Source: Isoetes taiwanensis
Taxonomy: Eukaryota > Streptophyta > Lycopodiopsida > Isoetales > Isoetaceae
Length of the DNA stretch: 64,000 bases
Direction: 5' to 3'
NCBI GenBank assembly: GCA_021234155.1
Contig: JAJEKV010000011.1
Coordinates: 12,439,255-12,503,254 of the forward strand
Shown: positions 1 through 10,569 of the stretch, one piece after another
Layout of the letters: every line of letters begins with the position of its first letter
Numbering within the stretch: position 1 is the stretch's first letter
Translations under genes and position numbers: made by a program
Notes under the pieces: model-generated
Database searches by the model: none
Told to the model about the DNA's origin: nothing
The model's input: the letters and a program-made list of their open reading frames with translations, nothing else

Positions 1-600
1 TCACTTGAAAATCTCTAAGCTGGTATTGAAAACCCTGCAATAAGACCATTATATTTATTAGGTCTCCCTTTGCCAAGATCTTCAAGTTTTTTGTATTAAT
101 ATGAGGATGCTTGTCTCAATTGAATTCCACAAACATGCACCCAGATAAAAATTTAATTGCGAAAAATGATACCTCAAAGATAATATTTAACCTATTTCGA
201 TAGGCCTGAATGCTTGCATCAGCTTCTACAATCATATGCTCATTTCGTAATACAAAGTAATGCTTGCTAGGATTTCCTGGGAATGCCACCCCAAGAAGCT
301 CACGGGCACAATCAATTGGAACGTCTGCAGAAAGCAAATAACTGGTTGGTTATTAATGTGTATGCGATACAATTGGACTAACTGGAAAACAGTTATGCTA
401 GTCTATGTATGTGATCAATCTGGCCATTTTGCAAGTAACCCTATTTCGTGAATTAACAGAAAGCATGTGCTGCGAATTCTGGTGTTCAAATATCTACATA
501 ACCACAGTCTAAGTCTATTTCAAGGCTTACATACCTATCAGATCATAATCTTGCTCAAGCTACTCTCCCCACGAAAATACCATTACAGATGCACTAGGAA
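1..600 (-). pseudogene. MED20: MED20-like fragment (Mediator head subunit 20), captured exons
   Basis: MED20 is a head-module subunit of the nuclear Mediator complex, which links transcription factors to RNA polymerase II. On the minus strand, exon 324-173 reads PSKHYFVLRNEHMIVEADAS and ends in NIIFE at a GT donor. The next exon, 34-1, begins GFQYQLRDFQ. In plant MED20 the corresponding stretches are PSKYYFVIR, VVEAD-SIQ and FEGFQYQLGDFQ, so both the match and the intron position fit. About eight residues after SIQ are missing. An upstream piece (about 590-531) splices in frame into the 324-173 exon but holds a TAG stop. Only the middle of the protein is present; N-terminal exons are absent and the C-terminal part would lie off the window. 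Introns are retained, which implies capture at DNA level. It abuts transposon sequence at about 590. MED20 identity rests on remembered family sequence. A real host gene invaded by the element is the alternative. Confidence 0.7.
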
Positions 601-3015
601 TCTCTTCTGATGGCTTCCAGTTGCAGTAGCATTTATCTCTGCAACATAATTAAAATGAGGAAGACCACAGAAAAATACAAAAAAATAAATCATGTATGTG
701 GCATCGGTACTTACTTGATACGACTGCATTTAGTTCACTATCCAAATTTTGTTTTGGAGTCTCCACACCGTCAGCAGCTGGGATTGACTTAGGAGTATCA
801 AATGGGGTGAATTCTAGGTATAACCGGGAGGTATCTTGCAGTCTCATAACTGATCGAGGCGTGGATAACTGTTGGATATCCTTGGTCTCAAATTTCTGCA
901 ATTCTGCAAGCACTAAGTCAGTAGACCTGTGACAACATCAGTAAACATTAGTTAAGGCACTTACTTGTGTCTATTGGTTCTTCTGGTACCACTCGAATAC
1001 CAAAAGCCAAAAGCCATGTCTCAATCATAATGTGGGCACAACTAGGGCTGCAGCAGTTTCTAGAGTGTCTGCAAAACAAATTCAAAATCAATAGAGTCTT
1101 TAGACGAGGGTTAGAGATGATAATATTTACCTCAAATGGTGTGATAGACATGGAATGTGATACTGGTGACTGTTCTGCTATCACAACTGGCAACATTTTA
1201 CCCTCCCATTTCAGACAACGTCCACAAAATGGACAACCTTCATCACCCTCTTCTTACGCCTCGGGAAGCATTGGAAGTCACGATCTAAAGGAGTGTCATG
1301 ACCACTACGCTCGAGAAAAAAATCTCAAATCTTTGCATTCGAGGTAGCAGCTCCAAAAGATAAGTCTTCACATGCGTTTAGCTCAATTTCAGTTTACGCT
1401 AATTCCTTTTTAATTGATTCAGCCCGGCAACACCGTACCATTTAGCTCTTCATCCTTTAGTTAAACTTATAACCCGAACACCCTCTGCTGCTTTCGGATT
1501 TGCTGTCATGATTGATTGCCATCTGTGCAAATCAGCTCTAATTTCTGATGTTTTATGCTCCATCAACTCAATCTTTCTTTTGATATCATTTTTCCTATCC
1601 TCGTTTGCTTGCAATCGTTGCTTGCATCTATCAAACCTAGCTGATGTTGCAGCCAACCATTTCTTTCACAAGTCTGCCATAGTCTGCAAAACAAAACACT
1701 ACGTATATGTCAGCCTCCTAACATAGTAAGCCACGTACTGATGAAAAACCACAATCACACACCACACAACACAAGGTAGTCTCTACACACCACCACATAC
1801 CACACCACACAACATACGCTGCACAGTACACACCACACACCACGTTGTGGTGGTGGTGTGTGTGGTGGGTGGTGGTGGTGGTGGGGGGTGGGTGGTGGGG
1901 TTTGGTGGTGGTGGTGGTGGTGGTGGGGTGTGTGGTGGTGGTGGAGTGTGTCGTGGGACATGGTGGATTGTGGTGATGGGGTGTGGTGGTGGGGTGTGGT
2001 GGTGTGGTGGTGGTGGAGTGTGGTGGTGGTGGAGTGTGGTGTGGGACATGGTGGAGTCTGGTGGTGTGGTGTGGTGGTGGTGGAGTGTGGTGGTGGTGGA
2101 GGAGTGTGGTGGTGGTGTGTGGTGTGGGAGTGTGGCGGTGGGAGATGGTAGAGCGTAGTGGTGGGAGATGGTGGGGTGTGGTGTGGGACATGGTGGATGC
2201 CAACAACTCACCACCACCACACATACCTCATCTATCATTCTGGCATCCATTGCACGAAATGCCCCACAGATGGTATCATAGAGACAAAACATGACAATAC
2301 AGCCAACATGATGCAAAATGGTAGTAGACATACCTGATTCTTGAAGTGGATTTGATGTTACCTTTTCTGTGTTGATAGAAACAATCTAGATCAAGCTTGA
2401 GATTTTTTTCTGTTGTAACACAACTAATAATTGAACATACCTGCAATGGCATGTTTTGGTCTCAGAACATTGCTCTGCTTTTCTGTTTTGATTGTGAGTT
2501 CAGATTGAATGTGTTGCCTAGAGGAACCTGATTTGGTTTTTTTTTTCCTATCATCTTCATCATCCCTGTCACTTTTACTATTTTCCTCCTCGTCAGGTTG
2601 GATTTGCCTATGCTTTCTCTTGGGTCTAGAAGAACTGGCCTCCACTTTCTCATTGGGAGTTTTATAATAATCTGAGAAGCTCTTCCAATTAACAGCCTCC
2701 CCCTTTATATGCAGATAATAAGCCGCTGCCCAGGTTCCAGGAGCCATTCCACCCTATGTATGTGGCTTCCCTGTAATTCTTTTGTAAATTTGCATGAACT
2801 CTTTGTATTGTTCATTGCTCAGATTCTTCAACCTATACAAGAAAACATATGCCTTAATTTTTCAGTTTGAACAAAACATTTGGGGGAAAATACCTGTAGC
2901 CAGATTTATTTGGAACTCTGTCATCCCAAAGCTTCTTTAGATCTTCGTGGGGCACAATCTCTTGTTTGAGGAGAGATTTCATCGTGTAACCAGTGGCGTT
3001 CAATTCTGACTCCAT
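600..3015 (-). pseudogene. Cargo gene of element L, 5' half: N-terminal domain, coiled coil, damaged RING-like finger
   Basis: Start ATG at 3015 (MESELNATGY). Exon 1 is 3015-2894, with donor CAG/GTATTTT. Exon 2 is 2832-2442 and shows W-A-A-A-Y-Y-L-H-I-K-G followed by V-N-W, then a Lys/Arg/Asp/Glu-rich linker. A TAG interrupts exon 2 just before the GGMAPG stretch, and the same stop is present in element A. Short exons follow near 2370-2330 and 2290-2227, then a 543-nt intron made largely of GTG satellite (2226-1684). The next exon, from 1683, is a Lys/Glu-rich coiled coil. The RING-like region near 1290-1135 has lost two bases relative to element A, which breaks the Cys-His core. A further exon ends near 700 and joins the MED20 part. 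Function as a whole is unknown; the gene is clearly non-functional. Confidence 0.6.
1755..2215. repeat. GTG/CAC-rich satellite inside a cargo-gene intron
   Basis: Mostly GTGGTGG-type repeats on the + strand, with recurring GGAGTGTGGT and GGGACATGGTGGA words. It lies entirely in the intron bounded by exon ends 2227 and 1683 on the minus strand. Long Gly/Val/Trp-rich or His/Thr/Pro-rich frames here are artefacts of the repeat. Copies occur at 34320-34745 and, in opposite strand sense, at 28504-28965. Confidence 0.9.
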
Positions 3016-3236
3016 TAGGGTTCAATCGGCAAGAAGCGGCAAAAAAACAGAAGAAGAGGTGATTATTTCTTAATTCAAAAAGGTGGACAATGACGTACTG
3101 ACGCTCATTAATTCGCACTCCCGCAATCTCCGCTTCGGTATGCACCACCCGATTCTACCACAAAGGTGGTGCCAAAATGTGGCGTTAAAATGTGCGTTTT
3201 TGATACACCACAGCGTGCTTTTACCCTTCATACCTT

Positions 3237-4373
3237 GTATATCTCGGTGTTTTCGAGGAGACTGAGTTAGGTTTTATGATGCCTGGCCACACACATGAGG
3301 ATATAGATGCTATGTTTGGTAATTTTTCATCTTCCTTGAAGAAAGCCGAAGTGCTAACCATGCCTGAGTTGCTGTATGAATTTCATACGTGCAATCTCAA
3401 TAAGCCAGTGCCATATCTTGTTGATAAGGTTCCAGATTGGAAAGGTTTCATAGAAGGGTACATCCTTGATGGAGAAGATAGATTGACTGGTCACACTGGT
3501 CCTCTGACCTTCAGGTTCATTATGAATGGTGACTGGCCTGTCATGTACCACAAGATACGTCCTACGTTCGTGGATTGGTTACCTGCTGCAGGAATAAGAA
3601 CGTGGAAAGAAGGAGAGGATGGAAAACCCCTAATGCCATCTGGAAATCCGAAGATGTTAGCACCTAAGAGCTCGGTGAAAGATCTCGGTCAGCTTCGAAA
3701 CAATATCCATAAGCATATCCTCCACTGGGTTGCATGCTCGACGAATAATAAGGGCACTCTAGAGACGGCCAAATATACGGCACAATTTACGTCGACAATT
3801 GAATATTGGATGGGACTCTTCTAGCATCTGGATAACATCACCAATGCGGAAGGTCCTTACGAGGACTTTTGGCCGCGCACTAGGCAAGATAGACTTGACA
3901 TATCTGATGTGGTAACCGTGGTGGAGCCAATTGCAAGCATCACTCCTGCTTATATTGGTCCATTGAAGGATAATCCCATACCAGAATTCAATCCATTCAC
4001 GGATTTTAAGAAGGGCATGTTTGTAATGGCATGCTCTGATGACATCTTGTGTCCGACATGGGTAGAGTATGCTATAGAGAAACCCCAAATGGATGATAAG
4101 AAAGACAACTTCGAGACTGAGCCTATCCCTGTTAGAAACCAGGTGTTCCCAGCCAACTATGTCAATTGTTGGAAGAAGAGATGGAGACCGGCGATTGCTA
4201 GTGACCGTAGTAAGATAGAGAGTATCGACTACGCTTGGAGTCCTTCGAATAAGAAGAAGCTATCAAAAAACTGTCAAGATTCCTATGCTTATTGCCGAAG
4301 CATATGCCGCACTCGCGGGGGATGTATGTTAGTGTCATGGAAGTGCTTGTTTTATAAAAAGTCCACAAATTAA
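3237..4373 (+). pseudogene. DUF7869-type transposase-like protein, C-terminal half (left copy)
   Basis: In the frame that becomes productive after the element L end (3237-3240 is the TTCA duplication) the protein runs LVYLGVFEETELGFMMPG and then HTHEDIDAMFGNF, the core signature I associate with Pfam DUF7869, a transposase-like family common in plants and invertebrates. It continues through VPDWKGFIEGY and an NCWKKRWRPAIA region. One TAG follows EYWMGLF at about 3823; the same frame reopens to 4373. Relative to the right copy it lacks 15 bases encoding a T-W-W stretch near 4117. The N-terminal half (QLDNAFGQNKNRYVF) is not adjacent here because element L sits between. It is a decayed gene of a mobile element, not a host gene. 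Confidence 0.7.
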
Positions 4374-5599
4374 GGTATTGTCCATATTTAATAGAATAGA
4401 ATAGTTTTTTTATCGTCCACTGAGACCAATCGGCCTATGGGACCCAGAAGGAGCGCAGCAAACTTATTACTGTCCGGGTTAAAAAACCCCCCGCCCCGAA
4501 GGGTTTTCGAGGGAAAAACCGTGGCAGTAATAAGAATGCTGTCAAACTGTACAAGTATACATCATCATGAAATAAATGTGTATGTACATGTCAAGTGCGT
4601 GCCCGAGGACATAGCTGATCTCGCATGTCCATGACCTCCTGAAGGTATGATCCTAGCATCCGTACGGATGCCGTGGCTCAATGTCACATGTAGCGGCTGG
4701 CGGGCGACCAACTCAAAGATAGCGTCCGGATTTGATCATATCTTTGGGCAACTTTGAAGGGTATGAGATTCATCCTCAATGACTCCCATTTGGCGGCATT
4801 GACAGAGCACCCGCCCCGACGTGGCTCACCAATCCATCCGCCTGTCTCAATTCGAAGATGATGTGCCCCGCGTCGAATGGAGGCAATGAGTCTCGCGTCT
4901 TTTCATGGGCAAGTGGGTGCGCAGGTAGCATTGTGGGCCTCGTTCCAATGTGGGATTTATGTGGCGCCGGTAGTGTGCCGTCTTGACTGCTTCAAGGGCG
5001 CCATCCCAAAGCTTGTCGATGAAGCAAGCGTCAAGATATTGCCTCAAGCTATGGCGATGCGCCTGCGTTTGCACATGTATGCACCTGTGCTCTGCACATT
5101 CCATCTAGCCATCCATTGAGCTCTCTTTTCCCTCCAAAGATGCCTTGAGGTTGTGGCCCCATTGCCATGATATAAGCTAGTTTTGGGAGACGAGCATCGC
5201 CCATGTTGACCACCTTCCGAAATAGACAATGTGGCGATCAAGGGCCGCCCTCAAGAGGCAAGAATCCCGTTTCTGCAAAGAGAATTTGATATGGGACTGT
5301 GGACTTCACCCCTAGTGCTCGTACCAAGAAGGCTTTCTCGCACCTGCCCAAGTCATTCCAAGTAGCGAGGGATACTCTGGCCCCATACTTCAACCCCGTA
5401 TAAAAGGACAGGCTCCACTAAGACTTTGAACAGTGTGGATCGATGGGTCCAATCATACAACTCCGCTCTATGACTATTGTTTTGCATTGCATATAGTGCT
5501 TTCCAGCTGCCGTAACTTCGTAGTCAGTATGGATGTGTCCCAAAGCATAGTAGACGGAAACTCCACTCCCAAATATTTGTATGTGGATGCTACTTCTAC

Positions 5600-6700
5600 A
5601 TTATGCCCCTCAGAATCGGAAGGAGGGGATCCTCTACCGTCGTGAAGATGATATGAAAACCACCTTAGTCTTGGCCAAGTTGACGTGCATATCGGTTAAA
5701 CGACAAAATGTGTCCGGGCATCGAGATGTCGTTGCATGTCCGCTGGTGTGTAAGCTAGGAGGTCCACATCATCGCATATATTAACCGCTTGATGATCCGG
5801 TAGAGAAGGTGAGCCCCGTCGCCCCCATTATCGCCAAAAGCCGACTCTCCAATTGATCAATGTAAAGCCCAAATAATGTTGGGGAGAGAGGGCATCCCCG
5901 GCGAACCCCCGATACTACTATCAAATGGTTGGCTTGTCGGCCGCAACCGACCCGAGCATCTTTCATAAAGCACTCATTAATCGCATTCTCGCGAATCTCC
6001 AGGAACCCCCAAATGCCCGCATCTTGCCCATAGTTTTTCCCTCGAGGCACGGTGTCAAATGCCTTTGCAAAATCCACGGCAACAATATAGATCCCGACGG
6101 CGGTTCCTCGCCGTCTTCAACCGAGCTTCGCAATGTGAAGATGTGGTCAATGGTTGAGTGTCGGGTCTGAATCCCCGCCTCGGTGAGGGCCCAGATCTCT
6201 CTTGCCTCGCTTCCGCCTACCGTCAACCGCCGCCGAGAATCCCAAAGAAGCAATTTTGCAAACACCGAACCCACCATGATTGTTCGGTAATTGGTCGGGC
6301 GGTCGCGGGTCACCGCCTTATAGATGGGAACAACTCGCTATTGGTCCATCGCACGGAAGCCTTCCTGTAATGCCTTGTTGAACAAGGCGGTCAGCACTGG
6401 TATTATGGACGGCCCTGCCCACTTAAGCAATTCTGCCTGCATGCCATCCAGGTCCGGGCTTTCCCATTGGCAAGACGCTGTAAGCCTTGTTCCACGCCCC
6501 AATCGGATTTCCAAAGACGGGCCTTCTTGCGGGGGTAATGCCGCATGTGCACCCCGAGGGTCATATAGTCGTTGCAAGTATTGCCTCCAATCGCTGGGAG
6601 TGATGTTCCCCGTGGGCTGTGACGCGGCTTTCTAAGAACCCTTCGCCGTAAGGTCCCGGGTGACGCCCGTGAGATAAAAAACATTTCCCTTTGATGTGCT
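5600..6700 (-). pseudogene. LINE-L ORF2: reverse transcriptase remnant
   Basis: Pieces of reverse transcriptase occur in several frames: DLDGMQAELLKWAG with LTALFNKALQEGF (6577-6338), NYRTIMVGSVFAKLL (6313-), FAKAFDTVPRG and RRGCPLSPTLFGLYIDQLE (6077-5781). The catalytic box that is YADD in LINE-R (17029-17040) reads ICDD here near 5775, so one catalytic-box residue pair is altered as well as the frame. The order and spacing match LINE-R. A decayed pseudogene. Confidence 0.75.
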
Positions 6701-7462
6701 GCAATGTACCTGGCTTTCTTAGCTTTAAGGAAGACGCGGTACTGTCTGACTGCATGTGGGCGTAAAGTGTGGTCCGTGACTTGGCGAACAAGCGTTTGTG
6801 TTCCTTGCACTCTGCATCAAACCATTGATTACGTGGGAAGGTTGTGTTCACGAGGTCCGTCGCGGGCGGCTTATCCCAAAGCATCTCTCTCGCTTGTAGC
6901 CCTAAGCACATCGGTCGGTAGGTCAATCATTTGCTCTAGTGTAGGATATTGCAAAATTTCTGCCAGTCATCTATAAGCATCCGGGCATAAGCCCCCGCAT
7001 GTTCATAATCCAATCGCACCGAGACATGTGAGGAGTCGTGGGCACGGGGGGTTCGCACAACCCGCCAAGCCAACTTCAAGTAAAGTGGTAAGTGGTCCGA
7101 AATCGATCTCTTCATCCCTATTAGTTGTTCCCACCGGAAGTGCTTGGCGACATGCATATCCTACTCGTGCACCAAAGACATAGTCCACCACACTAGATCC
7201 TCCCCGGGTTTTCCCCGTCTACAAGTGCTCTTTAGCGGTGGGCGGCCCACCGTGCCGATCCATTGCGTAGTTACCGTCAAAGATACCACACGAGCAAAAG
7301 CAATTGTCTACCATAGCGTGTGACCTGATTGTCGCGTCGATGTCCGTGGGCAAAGCCGCCTCTGCGGGACGCAGCTGCAATATATCATCATCAAGGGATC
7401 AAATCTCATGGGTTGTTCTACCCCGGCGCGGCGATTAAAGTCTCCAAGGAGTATGACATCGC

Positions 7463-7894
7463 CTAACCGCTTGTCGGCCAGATGTCATCATATAGATCGA
7501 CATAGGGGTCCAGCCTATCCACATCCGAGTGGGTGTGATAGAAGTTGCTTTCTGCATGTGGAAAGTAGCAGGCTGCCACAAAGAGGGGTCTGCTACTGCA
7601 GTTTTGCACACGCACCCACAAGTACCGGTTGTGCTTGTCTGTCTTGAACAAGGAAACTGACTGTGCCAAGGCCGTTCGATAGTAGCAGGCAACTCCCCCA
7701 TGCCCCCGCTTTCCTGTGCAATCATTGAAGATTGAGTAGCGCTGGTATCCTGGCAAGTCGGGTATCCTGTGTCCTGCATGCTCCCATGTTTCCATAAGGA
7801 AGATCAGATCCATATCTGCAGCAACAGAGTTGAGACTATCTCCCTTCTGCCATGGGAAGCCCCGACAATTCCAGGAGACCATGCGGAGGCACAA
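7463..7894 (-). pseudogene. LINE-L ORF2: apurinic-type endonuclease domain
   Basis: The reading frame opens with VSWNCRGF, the typical start of a LINE APE-like endonuclease that nicks target DNA for target-primed reverse transcription. It continues through FLMETWEHAGH, a GHGGVACYY stretch and ACYFPHAESNFYHTHSDVDR to 7463, where the frame is lost. The expected GDFN motif lies beyond the break. It is about 60% identical by eye to the LINE-R endonuclease at 14896-15417. Non-functional because of the frame break and missing C-terminal half. Confidence 0.75.
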
Positions 7895-8210
7895 TTCCTA
7901 TTTGTCGGCAGGGGGCTGCGCTTGGGGATTCAAAGCAGCCAGCGAAGGGGGATGGCGGCGTAGAGGCGTACTGAGATGTGCGAGCAAATGAAGGTGAAGC
8001 AACTTGAGCAGGCGCAAGGTCAGAAGGGCGCAAGAAGTGGCATGGTCGAGCTGCTGGAGGGTTAGCGGGATTCGCAGCAAAGATTTGGCGGCTTGAAAAT
8101 TTGCATCTTACCCCGAATCAGTCCTGCAGCTCCTCCCTGTCTGCGAATGCTTTTAACTTTGGCCAACTCGTGCCTGCGGTCTTCTTGTTGGGCTGGGGTC
8201 AGGTCTCGGT

Positions 8211-8419
8211 AACTGTGCTTATTATGGAGGATTTACATGACATCCAACCTTCTACCCCTCATTTCGAAGCTTTTACCTATGATTTTGAAGCTTTTACCCC
8301 CACTCGGTCAAATTTACTTCATGTCTGCGTAACGCAAACCAAAGTTGTCATCACGTTTCAAGAATGTTTGTTTTGCTGAGTTTTTGGCATGTCAAATGCC
8401 TTCGCGCTACCGGGCATCG
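8211..8419 (+). other. Candidate right terminus of the outer DUF7869 element
   Basis: After the DUF7869 gene the sequence carries GAAGCTTTTACC twice (about 8264 and 8288), and the second continues as GCTTTTACCC to 8299. That is the terminal motif of elements A, B and the MITE in right-end orientation. In the right copy the same motif ends at 37049. The two duplicates are well conserved up to this point and poorly conserved for the next ~50 bases. No matching left end was found, so this is tentative. Confidence 0.3.
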
Positions 8420-8736
8420 GGGTGAAAGCATGCTAGGGTGTACCATCTAAAGTACTTTTTAGGGAGTGCGAAACTACCCAGAAAAGTACCCAGCACTGGG
8501 TACTGGGAACTTGCATAAATGTCGCAATAAATAATAAGTTTGAGAGTTAATTCATTTATTTTAGTCTCTAATAGTATTGTTATCCTGTAGTACTATAGAT
8601 TGACATGTTATTGACCTTCAATTCAAAACTTTCGATTTTAATGGAAAGAAAAACCAGAAAGTATCAGTTTTAAAAGTACCCAGTGTGGGTACTTTTGAGG
8701 GTTCCAAAAGTGGTACACCGTAGCATGCTTTTACCC
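8420..8736. mobile_element. 317-bp MITE with GGGTRAAAGCATGC ends and 4-bp target duplication (left copy)
   Basis: The left end reads GGGTGAAAGCATGCTAGGGT. The right end, reverse complemented, reads GGGTAAAAGCATGCTACGGT. ATCG flanks both sides (8416-8419 and 8737-8740). There is no coding capacity. Internal AAAAGTACCCA words occur in both orientations. Its ends match element B best (GGGTAAAAGCATG with AGGGTGTC) and element A in outline, so it is probably a non-autonomous derivative. Confidence 0.85.
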
Positions 8737-8936
8737 ATCGGCAGCATGCCGAGAATCTCTCTTGTATACATAATTGAGCCAAGATAATTTAAGTGAAATT
8801 AAAATTCCAAGGCCACCACCTATGAAACAACATTTCAACCATGAAAGAATACATAAAAATTTATTTCAACCTTAGAAAAAAAAAATCCATTCCAATAGGA
8901 ATGTCTATGCATTTCTATGACCTATGTGTCATGTTA

Positions 8937-9330
8937 TGTTGGAGCCATGTGGCATGTATGAACCTAGATGGCATGTTTTACCCTAGGTGGCATGTTTGAG
9001 CCTAGGTGGCATGCTTGAGTCTAAGTGGCATATTTAAGGCACGTGGCATATTTGAGCCTATATGGTATGGTTGAGCCAAGGTGGCATGGTTGAACGGAAT
9101 GGGGGAAGCCATTCTTGCTTCCCCCTGACCTACAGAATCCGGGAGCGCGACCACGTGGTATGTTTGAGACTAGATGGCATGTTAGACCCTAGGTGACATG
9201 TCTGAGCCTAGGTGTTATGCGTGAGCCACGGTGTGAGCCAAGGTGGCATGTTTGTCCCACGTGGCATGCTTAAGCATATTTGAGCCTAAGTATTACATTT
9301 GAGCCACGTGAGATGCTTGAGCCCAAGGGC
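8937..9330. repeat. Diverged ~20-bp tandem repeat of GTGGCATGTTTGAGCCTAG type
   Basis: About 15 imperfect units such as GGTGGCATGTTTGAGCCTA and GTGGCATATTTGAGCCTA run through the stretch, interrupted near 9097-9160 by a short hairpin with a GGGGGAAGC stem pairing with GCTTCCCCC. The same arrangement appears at 37680-38080 in the duplicate. No gene is visible here. Confidence 0.75.
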
Positions 9331-9372
9331 ACAACATTTCAACCATAAAAAATACGAAATCAAATTAAACCC

Positions 9373-10330
9373 TTAAAAAACAAAATTCATTTGAAAGAGC
9401 ATTTCTAGGAACCTAGGTGGCATGTTTGAGCCTAGGTTATAGGATCTTAACCGTGCAAGGCTATTCCATGTTCCGTCATATTTCGCTCTTGCCATAGGGG
9501 GTGCAAGGAGGTTAATGCCATCTCGGATTATTGCAGCCTTCAACATATTTACTTTGTTGCAAGCTTCCTTCATTAGGAAGGCAACATGCTGCAAAAAACT
9601 AGGACATTCCTGGATGGGTAATTTCATATGATTCACGGATTCATCTACACTTACCAACAACATGCTGTTGCCTAGTGGCGTGACGTTAAAACAACTATCT
9701 ATGCATTATAAGCATAGGCGCTCCTCTCTACGACCTCCAGTTCAGGAATACTAATGTCCATTGCATCACCACAATCCAACATCACCAATGTGGTCTCCAT
9801 CACATCAAATTTACATCACTATTAAGGGAGCTCAAGTTTGCTATATACTACCCTTCCCCGTTCCCACCATAATGCCATATGTTGGTAACTCTTCATCTTC
9901 AGTCTAATCCTCGTGATGATCATCAACATGGATTGGCGAATTAAATGGAGATTGGAGCGTATAAGTTGCTTCTTTATCAACTTTCTCTCTCCGTGAGAGT
10001 GACATTGGTGATTCTAAGGGAACATGTTCATCAGCATCATCCTCAAGCAAAGCTTCGCCCAAATACGCACCCTCCTCGAAGCTAGCTGCAACAAACTCCT
10101 ATCTTGATTGTTAATAATCTTCAATCTATTTTGTGTTCTCTTCCTTGTACTTGCAACAAGCAACACGTAAGTTCTTCAACAACAACAAACGCGTCATACC
10201 AAAATTAACGCCAAAGTTACATCTGCATAGCAATAGTATTGAGCTTTCTAGCCACAATATTGAGGTTCCTGTTTTTTGGAGGCATGATTTTTAGATTTTA
10301 CTAATAATAGAAAATGGTACACGCCTTCTT
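9373..10330 (-). pseudogene. Unrecognised coding remnant, acidic, present in three copies
   Basis: An intact frame at 9663-9373 reads MLLVSVDESVNHMKLPIQ and runs on through FLMKEACNKVNMLKAAIIR and LLAPPMARAKYDGTWN. Upstream on the same strand (about 10083-9835) a second stretch reads FEEGAYLGEALLEDDADEHV with SPFNSPIHVDDHHED and DEELPTYGIMVGTGKG, broken by stops. I do not recognise the protein. The two parts could be exons of one gene. The sequence is repeated at 38128-39066 and, in pieces, at 12676-13045 plus 18405-18730. Whether it belongs to a transposon is unclear, but it travels with the DUF7869 unit. Confidence 0.35.
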
Positions 10331-10569
10331 ACAGGCTCCAGAATGGGCCAGATCAGAATTGCTCATGGTCCCCAATGTGAAGAAAAAGAAGTTGTGTGCA
10401 TACTAGAATTATAACCGATGTCTTTCCACAAGCGAGCTACTATAGAGAATCGATCAAGGACGCTTCATGGGTGAGGACATTCATGTCATGAAGATTCCCA
10501 AATTGTCCCAATAAACAAAGGTTGACAAATGCATGTCCAGTTCCCTCAATATCTAAACATCCATGGAGG

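Larger units (their letters stand above)
1..3236. mobile_element. Element L: right-hand part of a large TIR transposon (sister of element A)
   Basis: The right end is 3236, where the sequence closes with GCTTTTACCC followed by TTCA, the same end and flank as element A at 35775. From 590 to 3236 it is near-identical to 33120-35775 apart from small indels. The left end lies outside the window. From 1 to 590 it carries MED20-like exons in place of the NIF/Ulp1 cargo of element A. Because the flanking DUF7869 gene is shared too, L and A are copies of one insertion made by segmental duplication, not two independent insertions. Confidence 0.8.
4392..8210 (-). mobile_element. LINE-L: non-LTR retrotransposon with endonuclease and reverse transcriptase, ATTCT-type tail
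   Basis: Minus-strand element. Its 3' end is the AGAATAGAATAG run at 4392-4403, followed by a GC-rich 3' region containing GAGACCAATCGGCC. Its 5' end is near 8210. The insertion site is empty in the right-hand duplicate: 36957-36962 there runs straight from the 3' flank of the DUF7869 gene into AACTGTGCTTATT. I see no clear target duplication; a small deletion at the target is possible. It is GC-rich compared with its surroundings. The copy is dead, with many frameshifts between domains. Full-length status cannot be judged, because its 5' 300 bases differ from LINE-R. Confidence 0.85.

Noticed and set aside
1718-2331. Long His/Thr/Pro-rich and Gly/Val/Trp-rich open frames
   Set aside because: Translation of a GTG/CAC satellite in all frames; it lies in an intron of the cargo gene. 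The same applies to 28417-29111 and 34249-34815.
8937-9330. CRISPR-like spaced repeat
   Set aside because: Units are diverged and contiguous with no unique spacers of even length, and the context is a eukaryotic genome.
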